A DNA stretch of 64,000 bases, from NCBI GenBank assembly GCA_964541155.1, contig CAZIPC010000001.1:623990-687989 (forward strand), in the 5' to 3' direction. The DNA is from UBA4416 sp964541155. Its GTDB lineage: Bacteria; Bacteroidota; Bacteroidia; B-17B0; Aurantibacillaceae. A model generated the notes under the pieces. The model did no database searches. It was not told where the DNA came from and worked only from the letters and a program-made list of their open reading frames with translations. Shown one piece after another: positions 27,027-35,130 of this stretch (its first letter is position 1; the number at the start of each line of letters is the position of its first letter). Made by a program: the position numbers and the translations under genes.

Positions 27027-28340
27027 TTAAATTAATTCTCCATATAAATCAAAATCACTTGCATCTGTTATCTTAACATCAGAAAAATCACCAATACGAA
27101 TATAATTTGTATCAGTTGCTTTTACTAATACTTCATTATCCACATCCGGACTATCATACTCTGTTCTTCCTATAAAATAATCATTTTCTTTTCTATCAAA
27201 TAATACTTTATAAGTATTTCCTATTTTGTCTTGATTTAGTTTGTATGAAATTTCCTGTTGTACTTTCATAACAGCATCTGCACGTTCTTTTTTTACTTTT
27301 TCTTTTATATCATCTTTTAATAAGTATGCATGAGTATTTTCTTCATGAGAATATGTAAAAATACCTAATCGTTCAAATTTAGAGTCTGAAACCCACTGCA
27401 ACATTTCTTCATGATCTTGTTTCGTTTCTCCAGGATAACCAGCTATTAGTGTTGTTCTGATAGCAATTTCTGGTACTTTATCTCTAATCTGATTAACTGT
27501 ATCAATTGTTTTTTGTTTTGTAATTCCTCGTCGCATGCTTTTAAGCATGTTATCTGATATATGCTGTAATGGCATATCTAAATAATTACAAACATTTTTT
27601 TTCTTATTCATAACATCTAATACTTCCATAGGAAAACCACTAGGAAAAGCATAATGCAATCTAATCCAATCTATTCCTTCTACATCGCTTAATTGATCAA
27701 CTAAATTTGCTAATTCACGTTTTTTATAAATATCTAAACCATAATAAGTTAAATCTTGTGCTATTAATAATAATTCGCGAGTACCTTTACTTGCAAGTAA
27801 TTTAGCCCTATTTACTAAGGCTTCTATAGGTTCAGAAACATGGCCTCCTCTCATTAACGGAATGGCACAGAAACTACATGGTCTATCACAACCCTCGCTA
27901 ATTTTAAAATATGCAAAATGATTAGGAGTCGTTAATAATCGCTCTCCAACCAATTCTTTTTTATAATCAGCTTTTAAAGTTTTTAAAATTTTAGGCAATT
28001 CTCTGGTCCCAAAATAAGCATCTACATCCGGGATTTCTTTTTCTAAATCAGCCTTATATCTTTCACTTAAACAGCCTGTAACATATAATTTTTCTATACT
28101 TCCATCTTTTTTAGCATCTACATATCTTAAAATTGTATCTATACTTTCTTGTTTTGCATTCTCTACAAACCCGCATGTGTTAATAATCACAATATTATGA
28201 TTATCATCTTCACTTTCATGTTCTACATTAAAATTATTAGCTTTTAATTGTCCCATTAAAACTTCACTATCAACAATATTTTTACTGCAACCAAGCGTTA
28301 CAACATTTACTTTATTTTTTTTTAAGGTTTTGGTTTTCAT
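27027..28340 (-). CDS. rimO: Ribosomal protein S12 methylthiotransferase
   Basis: RimO adds a methylthio group to the conserved Asp of ribosomal protein S12. It has 437 residues. The N-terminal methylthiotransferase domain carries the cluster cysteines in TLGCSKNIVDSE (Cys18), NTCGFVENAKQES and VTGCLSERY. The radical-SAM cluster motif is CDRPCSFCAIPLMRG. The C-terminal TRAM domain ends the protein (VLVKATDTNYIRIGDFSDVK). The sequence KISEGCDRPCSFCAIP, with Pro-Leu-Met-Arg after the cluster, distinguishes it as RimO rather than the tRNA enzyme MiaB. It has an exact -7 element upstream. Confidence 0.96.
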   Translation of the reverse strand: MKTKTLKKNKVNVVTLGCSKNIVDSEVLMGQLKANNFNVEHESEDDNHNIVIINTCGFVENAKQESIDTILRYVDAKKDGSIEKLYVTGCLSERYKADLEKEIPDVDAYFGTRELPKILKTLKADYKKELVGERLLTTPNHFAYFKISEGCDRPCSFCAIPLMRGGHVSEPIEALVNRAKLLASKGTRELLLIAQDLTYYGLDIYKKRELANLVDQLSDVEGIDWIRLHYAFPSGFPMEVLDVMNKKKNVCNYLDMPLQHISDNMLKSMRRGITKQKTIDTVNQIRDKVPEIAIRTTLIAGYPGETKQDHEEMLQWVSDSKFERLGIFTYSHEENTHAYLLKDDIKEKVKKERADAVMKVQQEISYKLNQDKIGNTYKVLFDRKENDYFIGRTEYDSPDVDNEVLVKATDTNYIRIGDFSDVKITDASDFDLYGELI

Positions 28341-28387
28341 TTATTTTGATTACTGTAATAGAAAGTATTTTACTAATTTTAGATTTA

Positions 28388-28395
28388 CAAATTTA
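28388..28395 (-). promoter_or_regulatory. Candidate -7 element for rimO
   Basis: The minus strand reads TAAATTTG, an exact TAnnTTTG, about 48 bases before the rimO start. The -33 region lacks a clear TTG. Confidence 0.42.
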
Positions 28396-28495
28396 GCTAA
28401 AAAATTGACGGAGCCTAAAACACAAACTCAATAATATTAAATATGCTACATGCTTTCATATTTAAAAAAAGCTATTATTTATTATTATAAAGAAT

Positions 28496-28813
28496 ATGAA
28501 CATTAGTAATTTAGTATATGATTGTGTAGGATTAATAGGTGTGGGTTTAGGGCTTATTTTTTTAATAATTATAAAATATTCTTTTTATAAAGGCATGTCT
28601 ATACCTTTATTAATAATTGGATTAATAGCCATAACAAATCATAATTTATTAATAAACAAATGGTTGATTGATTTTACAGGGTTATTAATAGGAGGTTATT
28701 TATTTATTAATTTTCATAAATCTCAACAAAAATATTGGAAAGGGATTGGATTAGGTATCATCATAAGCTGTTTAATGGTAATTGTTTTAAATACTCTTTT
28801 ATTATTAAATTAG
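28496..28813 (+). CDS. Small integral membrane protein of unknown function
   Basis: This 105-residue, very hydrophobic protein has about four predicted membrane helices: roughly 8-28 (CVGLIGVGLGLIFLIIIKYS), 33-50, 57-70 and 80-104. No catalytic motif or known domain is recognisable. It lies between the divergent rimO gene and the RNase P RNA gene, on the same strand as rnpB. It ends 35 bases before the predicted rnpB 5' end, with no terminator between them. It is supported by an uninterrupted ATG-start frame and a clean membrane-protein composition. Confidence 0.6.
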   Translation: MNISNLVYDCVGLIGVGLGLIFLIIIKYSFYKGMSIPLLIIGLIAITNHNLLINKWLIDFTGLLIGGYLFINFHKSQQKYWKGIGLGIIISCLMVIVLNTLLLLN

Positions 28814-28848
28814 ATATTAAACTATATTTAGTAATTTTATAAAAAATT

Positions 28849-29205
28849 AAAACAGGTTTGTTTCATCGCTCTTTATTTAAGGGAGGAAAGTCCGGGCAAC
28901 ATAGGGCAATTTGCCATCTGAAAGGGTGGGTATATTTTTAGAAATAAAAATGTAACAGATAGTGTCACAGAAAACCAAGTAGCCTCACTTAAGTGAGGTC
29001 ATAGTGAAAATGTGAGGTAAGAGCTCACATATATAATTGGTAACAATTATATAGGACAAACCTCAAATGTTGTAAGGCCATGTAAACTCTAATTTTGTGA
29101 CGGCCCGTCGCAATAACTCAGGTTATGTTAGAGAGGGTAGGCTGCATAGATAAATGATGAAGTTGCGCTTGCGCAAAACAGAACCCGGCTTATAAAATCT
29201 GTTTT
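28849..29205 (+). ncRNA. rnpB: RNase P RNA, bacterial class A
   Basis: This is the catalytic RNA that removes 5' leaders from precursor tRNAs. The universal 5' core GAGGAAAGTCCGGGC is at 28883-28897 and the matching 3' core ACAGAACCCGGCTTA at 29178-29192; together they form the P2/P4 core. The ends pair as P1 (AAAACAGGTTT at 28849 with AAATCTGTTTT at 29195), which sets the boundaries. Internal hairpins are visible, for example CCTCACTTAAGTGAGG and the long TATATAATTGGTAACAATTATATA. The length of about 357 bases is normal. A terminator follows within 20 bases. Confidence 0.96.
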
Positions 29206-29223
29206 TATTTAATTTTTAAAATT

Positions 29224-29260
29224 AAAAAGCCTCTAAATTCAAAATTTAGAGGCTTTTTTT
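29224..29260. terminator. Bidirectional terminator between rnpB and metK
   Basis: AAAAAGCCTCTAAATT and AATTTAGAGGCTTTTT form a perfect 16-bp stem with a 3-base loop, with T runs in both directions. It can terminate rnpB on the plus strand and metK on the minus strand. Confidence 0.93.
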
Positions 29261-29279
29261 TATGAGTAATAATAAAAAA

Positions 29280-30533
29280 TTATTTAATCTTAAATGCAGC
29301 TTTTACCTTTGAAACATAATCTAATTTTTCCCAAGTAAATAATTCTACTTTAACTGTTTTTGTTTTACCATCAGGAGTTTTAAATGTTTTAGTAACCACT
29401 TCATTTTTACGACCCATATGTCCATACGCTGCAGTTTCGCTATACATCGGAGTACGTAATTTTAAACGTTGCTCAATAAAATATGGACGCATATTAAAAA
29501 CTTTTTGAACAATTTTTGCAATTTCTCCATCTGTCATTTTCACTTTAGATGTACCATACGTATCAATAAAAATACCCATTGGCTGTGCCACTCCAATAGC
29601 ATAAGAAACTTGCACTAAAACTTCATCGCAAACACCAGCCGCAACTAAATTTTTAGCAATATGACGTGTAGCATATGCGGCTGAACGATCTACTTTACTT
29701 GGATCTTTCCCAGAAAAAGCACCTCCTCCATGAGCACCTTTACCTCCGTATGTATCAACAATTATTTTACGACCCGTTAAACCAGTATCTCCGTGAGGGC
29801 CACCAATTACAAATTTACCTGTAGGATTGATATGATAATTAATTTTATTGTTAAACAAATGAGCATATTTAGGATAATTTTTTTTCACTCTTGGAATTAA
29901 AATTTCTACAATATCCTTTTTGATTTTAGCAAGCATTTTTGATTCAGAGTCAAAATCATCATGCTGAGTAGACACAACAATGGCATCAATTCTTACAGGC
30001 TCATTGTTGTCATTATATTCTAAAGTAACCTGAGATTTTGCATCAGGTCTTAAATATTTAATTTGTTTATTTTCTCTACGAAGTGCTGCCAATTCTAACA
30101 AGATAGCATGTGCTAAATCTAAGGCTAAAGGCATATAATTAGCTGTTTCGTTAGTTGCATAACCAAACATCATCCCTTGATCTCCTGCTCCTTGCTCCTC
30201 TTTTTTCTTTCTATCAACACCTTGATTAATATCTGAAGATTGTTCGTGAATAGCAGATAAAATACCACAAGAATTAGCTTCAAACATATACTCCGATTTT
30301 GTATATCCAATTTTACGAATTACCTCACGAGCAATTTCTTGAACATCTAAATATGCTTTTGATTTTACCTCTCCAGCTAAAACAACTTGACCTGTTGTAA
30401 CTAAAGTTTCGCAAGCTACTTTACTTTGAGGATCAAACGCTAAAAAATTATCAATTAATGCGTCTGAAATTTGATCAGCAACCTTATCTGGATGGCCTTC
30501 TGATACTGATTCTGAGGTGAAAAGATATCCCAT
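29280..30533 (-). CDS. metK: S-adenosylmethionine synthase
   Basis: MetK makes S-adenosylmethionine from ATP and methionine in the cytoplasm. It has 417 residues; bacterial MetK is usually 385-400 residues, with longer forms in Bacteroidota. The ATP-binding GHPDK motif is at 13-17 (SESVSEGHPDKVADQISDA), the flexible-loop region is GDQGMMFGYA, and the phosphate-binding block is GGGAFSGKDPSKVDRSAAYA. A 20-25-residue stretch in the C-terminal part (FKTPDGKTKTVKVELF) lengthens it. No SAM riboswitch is recognisable in the 155 bases upstream. Confidence 0.97.
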   Translation of the reverse strand: MGYLFTSESVSEGHPDKVADQISDALIDNFLAFDPQSKVACETLVTTGQVVLAGEVKSKAYLDVQEIAREVIRKIGYTKSEYMFEANSCGILSAIHEQSSDINQGVDRKKKEEQGAGDQGMMFGYATNETANYMPLALDLAHAILLELAALRRENKQIKYLRPDAKSQVTLEYNDNNEPVRIDAIVVSTQHDDFDSESKMLAKIKKDIVEILIPRVKKNYPKYAHLFNNKINYHINPTGKFVIGGPHGDTGLTGRKIIVDTYGGKGAHGGGAFSGKDPSKVDRSAAYATRHIAKNLVAAGVCDEVLVQVSYAIGVAQPMGIFIDTYGTSKVKMTDGEIAKIVQKVFNMRPYFIEQRLKLRTPMYSETAAYGHMGRKNEVVTKTFKTPDGKTKTVKVELFTWEKLDYVSKVKAAFKIK

Positions 30534-30688
30534 TTTATTTTTTGTTTATTTTAAATTTAATTGTACTTTTTTTTATTGAAGAGTAGCAAATTTAAAGTTT
30601 TGTATTGGTAATAAAAAAAATGTTTTGAACATTGAATATACCAATATGTATATTTTAAATCGAACAATAGACAATTATCATCATCATC

Positions 30689-31312
30689 TTACTCAATACC
30701 AGACAATATCATTTCTTTAATGGTGTAATATTGTTTCATTTTTAAATTTTTTTCTCGCCTCCATCCACTCGATATGTTTACGTTGAATAATGAGGAAACT
30801 TCTTTATAGTCCATATTATTTAAAAATGCTTTTACATACTCAAAATCTCTCTTTTTCCAAGAATCTAGATAATCTCCATAAATCATAAATAAATTATTTA
30901 AATACAAACTATTTTTTTCGTTACTTGTAGCTATCAAAAAACGACTATCTGTTTTCTTTATCAAATCTAAACGATGTCTTGCATCAATTAATCCAAATCC
31001 TAATCTTTCGTAGGCGTTGTGTTTGCTTTGAATTGACTCTAAGGTGTCATGATAAAGCACATGCTTTAATTTAAAATCTAAATTATTTTCAATAATACAT
31101 TCCTCTATATCAAAAATCATCTCTAAAGTTCCTTGTAAACTATTTGTTATACCTTGAAACTCCAAATTCATAACCATATCAAGAGATGTAATAAAATGCC
31201 CTTTATGGATTTTGTTAATGACATTGATAACATTTCTTAATTCTTTTTGAATACTAGCCTGGGTACTTGTTCCTAAACTTCGAACAGCCGACATTAAAAT
31301 AAAATGTTCCAT
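30689..31312 (-). CDS. SatD-like protein with C-terminal HTH-like segment
   Basis: This 207-residue cytoplasmic protein has no signal or membrane segment. The N-terminal half looks like the SatD family: MSAVRSLGTSTQAS..., then a mid-region HNAYERLGFGLIDARHRLDL that lines up with SatD's conserved block ending in a long helix, followed by SRFLIAT. The C-terminus (YVKAFLNNMDYKEVSSLFNVNISSGWRREKN) reads like a helix-turn-helix. SatD proteins are poorly characterised; some regulate restriction-modification or secretion genes. No such partner lies next to it here. It diverges from the ribosomal protein operon. The family assignment rests on pattern only. Confidence 0.5.
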   Translation of the reverse strand: MEHFILMSAVRSLGTSTQASIQKELRNVINVINKIHKGHFITSLDMVMNLEFQGITNSLQGTLEMIFDIEECIIENNLDFKLKHVLYHDTLESIQSKHNAYERLGFGLIDARHRLDLIKKTDSRFLIATSNEKNSLYLNNLFMIYGDYLDSWKKRDFEYVKAFLNNMDYKEVSSLFNVNISSGWRREKNLKMKQYYTIKEMILSGIE

Positions 31313-31375
31313 AGGATTATTTTTTGCACAAATAACGCAAAAATGTAAATTTTTTCAAAAAATAAGTCATATATG

Positions 31376-31406
31376 TTTGGCGCTAAGAAAAAAAGGGTTA
31401 CATTTG
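31376..31406 (+). promoter_or_regulatory. Promoter of the rplM-rpsI-rpsB operon
   Basis: TTTG at 31376-31379 and TACATTTG at 31399-31406 are separated by 19 bases. This is an essentially perfect Bacteroidota -33/-7 pair, ending 34 bases before the rplM start. The quality fits a highly expressed operon. Confidence 0.75.
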
Positions 31407-31440
31407 CACCCCAATTTAGAAAATTTAAAATAAAAAAGTC

Positions 31441-31899
31441 GTGGACGCATTAAGTTATAAAACAAAATTTGTCAACAAAGCTAATTCAGATAAAGAATGG
31501 TTATTAGTTGACGCAGAAAATGAAGTAGTAGGTCGCTTGGCCTCTAAATTAGCGTATTTAATACGTGGCAAACATAAAACTAACTTTACACCTCATACTG
31601 ATTGTGGTGCAAACATCGTTGTTATCAACGCTGAAAAAGTTCGTTTTACGGGTGCTAAAATGGATGACAAAGAATATGTTCGTTACACAGGTCATCCAGG
31701 AGGGCAACGTTTTGCTACCCCAAAAGAAATGTTAGCTAAGAAGCCAGAAGAAGTAATTAAACATGCTGTGCATGGAATGTTACCTAAAGGGCGTTTAGGA
31801 AGAGCGTTAAATACAAATTTATTTGTATTTGCAGGTGCTGAGCATGATCATGCTGCACAACAACCAAAAAAAGTAGATTTATCAACTATTATTGCATAA
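31441..31899 (+). CDS. rplM: Ribosomal protein L13 (uL13)
   Basis: This 152-residue 50S subunit protein binds 23S rRNA early in assembly. It starts with GTG at 31441, giving MDALSYKTKFVNK, the typical Bacteroidota N-terminus. Conserved blocks follow: EWLLVDAENEVVGRLASKLA, HTDCGANIVVINAEKVRFTG, KEYVRYTGHPGG and MLPKGRLGRA. It is the first gene of the rplM-rpsI-rpsB operon and is followed after five bases by rpsI. A very good promoter precedes it. Confidence 0.98.
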   Translation: MDALSYKTKFVNKANSDKEWLLVDAENEVVGRLASKLAYLIRGKHKTNFTPHTDCGANIVVINAEKVRFTGAKMDDKEYVRYTGHPGGQRFATPKEMLAKKPEEVIKHAVHGMLPKGRLGRALNTNLFVFAGAEHDHAAQQPKKVDLSTIIA

Positions 31900-31904
31900 T
31901 ATAA

Positions 31905-32291
31905 ATGGAAGTAATTAACACATCAGGTCGCAGAAAATGTTCGGTAGCTCGTGCTTATGTATCAAAAGGTACAGGCGTAATCACTATCAACAAAAGAGAT
32001 TATAAAGAATATTTTAAAACTCCAACTTTACAATACTATGTTTTACAATCATTAAACAACGCAAAAGCTGTTGGAGAATATGATGTAAAGGTTAATGTAA
32101 ATGGCGGTGGAACTACAGGTCAGGCTCAAGCAGTTCGTTTAGCAATTGCAAAAGCTTTAGTAGAAATAAACCCAGAATTGAAAAAAGAATTACGTGCAGA
32201 AGGATTAGTTACTCGTGATCCACGTATGGTTGAACGTAAGAAATTCGGTCAAAAGAAAGCTCGTGCACGTTTCCAATTCAGCAAACGTTAA
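31905..32291 (+). CDS. rpsI: Ribosomal protein S9 (uS9)
   Basis: This 128-residue 30S subunit protein has a C-terminal tail that reaches the P-site tRNA. The sequence starts MEVINTSGRRKCSVARAYVS. It contains the conserved GGGTTGQAQAVRLAIAKAL block and ends KKFGQKKARARFQFSKR, the basic S9 tail, with the terminal SKR intact. It starts five bases after rplM, the usual order (rplM-rpsI) across bacteria. Confidence 0.98.
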   Translation: MEVINTSGRRKCSVARAYVSKGTGVITINKRDYKEYFKTPTLQYYVLQSLNNAKAVGEYDVKVNVNGGGTTGQAQAVRLAIAKALVEINPELKKELRAEGLVTRDPRMVERKKFGQKKARARFQFSKR

Positions 32292-32318
32292 TATTTATTT
32301 ACAATACATTATACAAAC

Positions 32319-33164
32319 ATGTCAAATACATTCAACGAATTATTAGAATCAGGTGCTCATTTTGGTCACTTAAAAAGAAAATGGAATCCAGCAATGGCTC
32401 CTTATATTTATGCTGAAAAAAACGGCATTCATATTATTGATTTAAACAAAACTGTAGCTAAAATTGATGAAGCGGCGGCTGCATTAAAACAAATTGCTCG
32501 CTCAGGAAAAAAAATATTATTTGTAGCAACTAAAAAACAGGCAAAAGATATTGTTGCGGAAAAAGTAAAAGCAGTAAATATGCCATATGTAACTGAGCGT
32601 TGGCCAGGTGGTATGTTAACTAACTTTGCTACTATTCGTAAAGCTGTTCGTAAAATGTCTCAAATAGACAAAATGGCTACTGACGGAACATTTGATAACA
32701 TTTCTAAAAAAGAAAAATTACAAATTTCTCGTGAGCGCGCTAAATTAGAAACTAACTTAGGATCGGTAGCAGATTTAACTCGTTTACCTTCAGCATTATT
32801 TATTGTAGATATTTCTAAAGAGCATATTGCCGTAGCAGAAGCAAAACGTTTAAATATTCCTACTTTTGCAATAGTTGATACTAATTCAAATCCAAATTTT
32901 GTTGATTATGCAATTCCAGCAAATGATGATGCATCTACTTCTGTTGCATACATTGTTGATTTAATGTGTAAAGCAATTAATGAAGGATTAGGTGAACGTA
33001 AAATGGATAAAGAGGCTAATGCAGCAGATGAAAAAGAAGGAAAAAATTCGAAAGAAGAAGCAGAAGAATTAGCAGAAGGCTTAAAAATCAAAGGTGCAAA
33101 ATCTGATGATGAAGAAGGTACTCGTAAACCAACGGCTCGTAAAAGAACAACAGCGAAAAAATAA
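32319..33164 (+). CDS. rpsB: Ribosomal protein S2 (uS2) with charged C-terminal tail
   Basis: This 281-residue 30S subunit protein binds near the S1 docking site. The S2 core is clear: LLESGAHFGHLKRKWNPAMA at the start, then GKKILFVATKKQAKDIV, ERWPGGMLTNFATIRKA, and PTFAIVDTNSNPNFVDYAIP. After the core, from about residue 228, there is a tail of roughly 50 residues rich in Lys, Glu, Asp and Ala (SKEEAEELAEGLKIKGAKSD..., ending in an Arg/Lys-rich segment). This tail makes it longer than E. coli S2 (241 residues). Terminal extensions are common in Bacteroidota S2. A terminator follows, separating it from tsf. Confidence 0.98.
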   Translation: MSNTFNELLESGAHFGHLKRKWNPAMAPYIYAEKNGIHIIDLNKTVAKIDEAAAALKQIARSGKKILFVATKKQAKDIVAEKVKAVNMPYVTERWPGGMLTNFATIRKAVRKMSQIDKMATDGTFDNISKKEKLQISRERAKLETNLGSVADLTRLPSALFIVDISKEHIAVAEAKRLNIPTFAIVDTNSNPNFVDYAIPANDDASTSVAYIVDLMCKAINEGLGERKMDKEANAADEKEGKNSKEEAEELAEGLKIKGAKSDDEEGTRKPTARKRTTAKK

Positions 33165-33183
33165 TTTTTCACTACTATAATTT

Positions 33184-33218
33184 AACGGCCGTTCCTTAAA
33201 TGGGAAGGCCGTTTTTTT
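33184..33218 (+). terminator. Terminator or attenuator between rpsB and tsf
   Basis: AACGGCC(G)TTCC pairs with GGAAGGCCGTT across a short loop with one bulged G, then a run of eight T residues. It would stop or reduce transcription before tsf. Confidence 0.85.
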
Positions 33219-33252
33219 TAAATTAATTTTAATAAATATAAAAAAAAATAAA

Positions 33253-34080
33253 ATGGCAATTACAGCACAAGAAGTAAACAAATTACGCCAACAAACCGGA
33301 GCAGGTATGATGGATTGTAAAAAAGCATTAGAAGAAAATAATGGAGATTTTGAAAAAGCAGTTGACTTTTTACGTAAAAAAGGGGCAAAAGTAGCAGCTA
33401 ACCGTAGCGATAGAGATGCTAAGGAAGGTGTTGTTTTAGCAAAAGTATCAGCTGATGGAAAACGTGGAATTGTAATCAGTGTTAATTGTGAAACTGATTT
33501 CGTAGCTAAAAATGCAGATTTTATTGCGTTCGCAGAAACAATCGCAACAATTGCGTTAGAGAAAAATGCAGCAAATATTGATGCAATTAAAGCCGCTCCA
33601 TTTAATAGCGATATTACAGTAGCTGATAAATTTATGGAGCAAGTAGGTAAAATTGGAGAGAAAATTGATATCGGTTACTATGAAGCAATTTCTGCTGAAA
33701 AAGTGGTAGGTTATATTCACCCAGGAAATAGAGTATCTGTAGTGGTTGGCTTTAACCAAGCATCTGTTGCAGATGAGGTTGGTCGTAACGTAGCAATGCA
33801 AGCAGCAGCAATGGCCCCAGTAGCTTTAGATAAAGAAGGTGTAACTCCTGAGATGTTAGAAAGAGAATTAGAAATTGCTCGTGAACAAATTCGTGCAGAA
33901 GGCAAACCTGAAGATATGGTTGAAAAAATTGCACAAGGTAAAATTTCTAAATTTTATAAAGAGTCTACTTTATTAAATCAAGAATATATTAAAGATAATA
34001 AATTAAATGTTGCTCAATATTTACAAAGTGTTGATAAAGCATTAACTGCAACAGCATTTAAGCGTTACTCTTTATCTTAA
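33253..34080 (+). CDS. tsf: Elongation factor Ts
   Basis: EF-Ts is the nucleotide exchange factor that reloads EF-Tu with GTP. It has 275 residues. The N-terminal UBA-like domain begins MAITAQEVNKLRQQTGAGMM, followed by MDCKKALEENNGDFEKAVDFL. The EF-Tu-contacting motif is present (NCETDFVAKNADF; TDFV contacts Tu). The coiled-coil and second core domain follow (IAREQIRAEGKPEDMVEKIA). It follows rpsB, as in most bacteria. A terminator precedes it and another follows, so tsf has its own transcription unit or relies on read-through. Confidence 0.98.
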   Translation: MAITAQEVNKLRQQTGAGMMDCKKALEENNGDFEKAVDFLRKKGAKVAANRSDRDAKEGVVLAKVSADGKRGIVISVNCETDFVAKNADFIAFAETIATIALEKNAANIDAIKAAPFNSDITVADKFMEQVGKIGEKIDIGYYEAISAEKVVGYIHPGNRVSVVVGFNQASVADEVGRNVAMQAAAMAPVALDKEGVTPEMLERELEIAREQIRAEGKPEDMVEKIAQGKISKFYKESTLLNQEYIKDNKLNVAQYLQSVDKALTATAFKRYSLS

Positions 34081-34087
34081 TTTTATG

Positions 34088-34118
34088 AAAATCCCGATTT
34101 TTAATCGGGATTTTTTTT
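34088..34118 (+). terminator. Intrinsic terminator after tsf
   Basis: AAAATCCCGATT and AATCGGGATTTT form a 12-bp stem with a 3-base loop, followed by a T run. Confidence 0.92.
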
Positions 34119-34142
34119 GTTCTATTTTAAAAACCTAACTAA

Positions 34143-34850
34143 ATGAAATATAAACGCGTACTCTTAAAATTATCTGGAGAAGCCTTAATGGGAAATAAAG
34201 GTTTTGGCATTGATCAAGAAAGATTAATGGAATATGCTAAAGAAATAAAAGAAGCGCATGATGCTGGTTGCCAAGTAGCCATAGTAATTGGTGGTGGAAA
34301 CATTTTTAGAGGAATTCAAGCTGAAAAAGGAGGCATGGATCGTGTTCATGGAGACTATATGGGTATGTTGGCAACCGTTATTAACTCTATGGCTATTCAA
34401 GCTGCACTAGAAGGATTAGGTGTTCAAACACGCTTACAAAGTGCTATTAAAATGGAACAAATATGCGAACCATTTATTAGACGAAAAGCAGTTCGACATT
34501 TAGAAAAAGGCCGTGTTGTTATTTTTGGAGCTGGTACAGGAAATCCATACTTTACTACAGATACAGCAGCTACATTAAGAGCAATTGAAATTGAAGCAAA
34601 TGTAATTTTAAAAGGCACGCGAGTTGACGGAATATACACTGCAGATCCTGAAAAAGATAGTACTGCAACAAAATACGATACTGTAAAATTTGATGAAGTA
34701 TACAATAAAGGATTAGAAGTTATGGATTTAACTGCATTTACATTATGTAAAGAAAATAATTTACCACTTATTGTTTTTGACATGAATAAAAAAGGCAACC
34801 TAAATAAATTACTTATGGGTGAAAATATTGGAACTTTAGTTGTTGCTTAA
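34143..34850 (+). CDS. pyrH: UMP kinase
   Basis: UMP kinase phosphorylates UMP to UDP in pyrimidine nucleotide synthesis. It has 235 residues, the usual length for the hexameric bacterial enzyme of the amino-acid-kinase fold. Conserved parts are KRVLLKLSGEALMG at the start, VAIVIGGGNIFRG, the UMP site around DRVHGDYMGMLATVINSMAI, GTGNPYFTTDTAA and KGTRVDGIYTADPEKD. It follows the tsf terminator. The usual downstream partner frr is missing; instead a 45-residue lipoprotein starts five bases after the stop codon. Confidence 0.98.
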   Translation: MKYKRVLLKLSGEALMGNKGFGIDQERLMEYAKEIKEAHDAGCQVAIVIGGGNIFRGIQAEKGGMDRVHGDYMGMLATVINSMAIQAALEGLGVQTRLQSAIKMEQICEPFIRRKAVRHLEKGRVVIFGAGTGNPYFTTDTAATLRAIEIEANVILKGTRVDGIYTADPEKDSTATKYDTVKFDEVYNKGLEVMDLTAFTLCKENNLPLIVFDMNKKGNLNKLLMGENIGTLVVA

Positions 34851-34855
34851 ATAAA

Positions 34856-34993
34856 ATGTTAAAAAATAGAATCAGTATATTATTTATCATTTCACTAGTT
34901 TCTTTTAGTATAATATTTTGTTCTTGTAAAATACATAAAGATTGTAAAGGACGAAAAAAAGTAACCAAAACAGATATGGGAGGCTGGTTATAA
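34856..34993 (+). CDS. Small lipoprotein following pyrH
   Basis: This 45-residue protein starts with ATG at 34856, five bases after the pyrH stop, so it is probably translated from the same mRNA. It has a lipoprotein-type signal: a hydrophobic stretch (ISILFIISLVSFSIIFCSC) ending at a cysteine pair, then a short basic mature part (KDCKGRKKVTKTDMGGWL). I recognise the tail KDCxGRKK...MGGW(L/M) as recurring in small uncharacterised Bacteroidota lipoproteins. It ends just before a strong terminator. The function is unknown. Its small size makes it easy to miss in automatic annotation. Confidence 0.7.
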   Translation: MLKNRISILFIISLVSFSIIFCSCKIHKDCKGRKKVTKTDMGGWL

Positions 34994-35016
34994 ACGTATT
35001 TTAAATAATTTATTTT

Positions 35017-35050
35017 TAAAACCTTAATCTTAATAAGATTAAGGTTTTTT
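35017..35050 (+). terminator. Intrinsic terminator after the pyrH-lipoprotein unit
   Basis: AAAACCTTAATCTT pairs perfectly with AAGATTAAGGTTTT (14 bp, TAAT loop) and is followed by T residues. Confidence 0.9.
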
Positions 35051-35130
35051 ATTGACAATCCTTATTTTTTATTGTTAATTTTATGCTATAATAATTACTT
35101 TAATTAAACATAAAATTTAATTTTATTTAT

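Noticed and set aside
30534..30688. Possible SAM riboswitch upstream of metK
   Set aside because: No conserved SAM-riboswitch core could be matched; the short ATATAC...GTATAT inverted repeat has no T run and is probably chance in AT-rich DNA.
35052..35092. E. coli-like TTGACA and TATAAT near serC
   Set aside because: The two are 29 bases apart, far from 17; Bacteroidota promoters use TAnnTTTG. Not called as a promoter.
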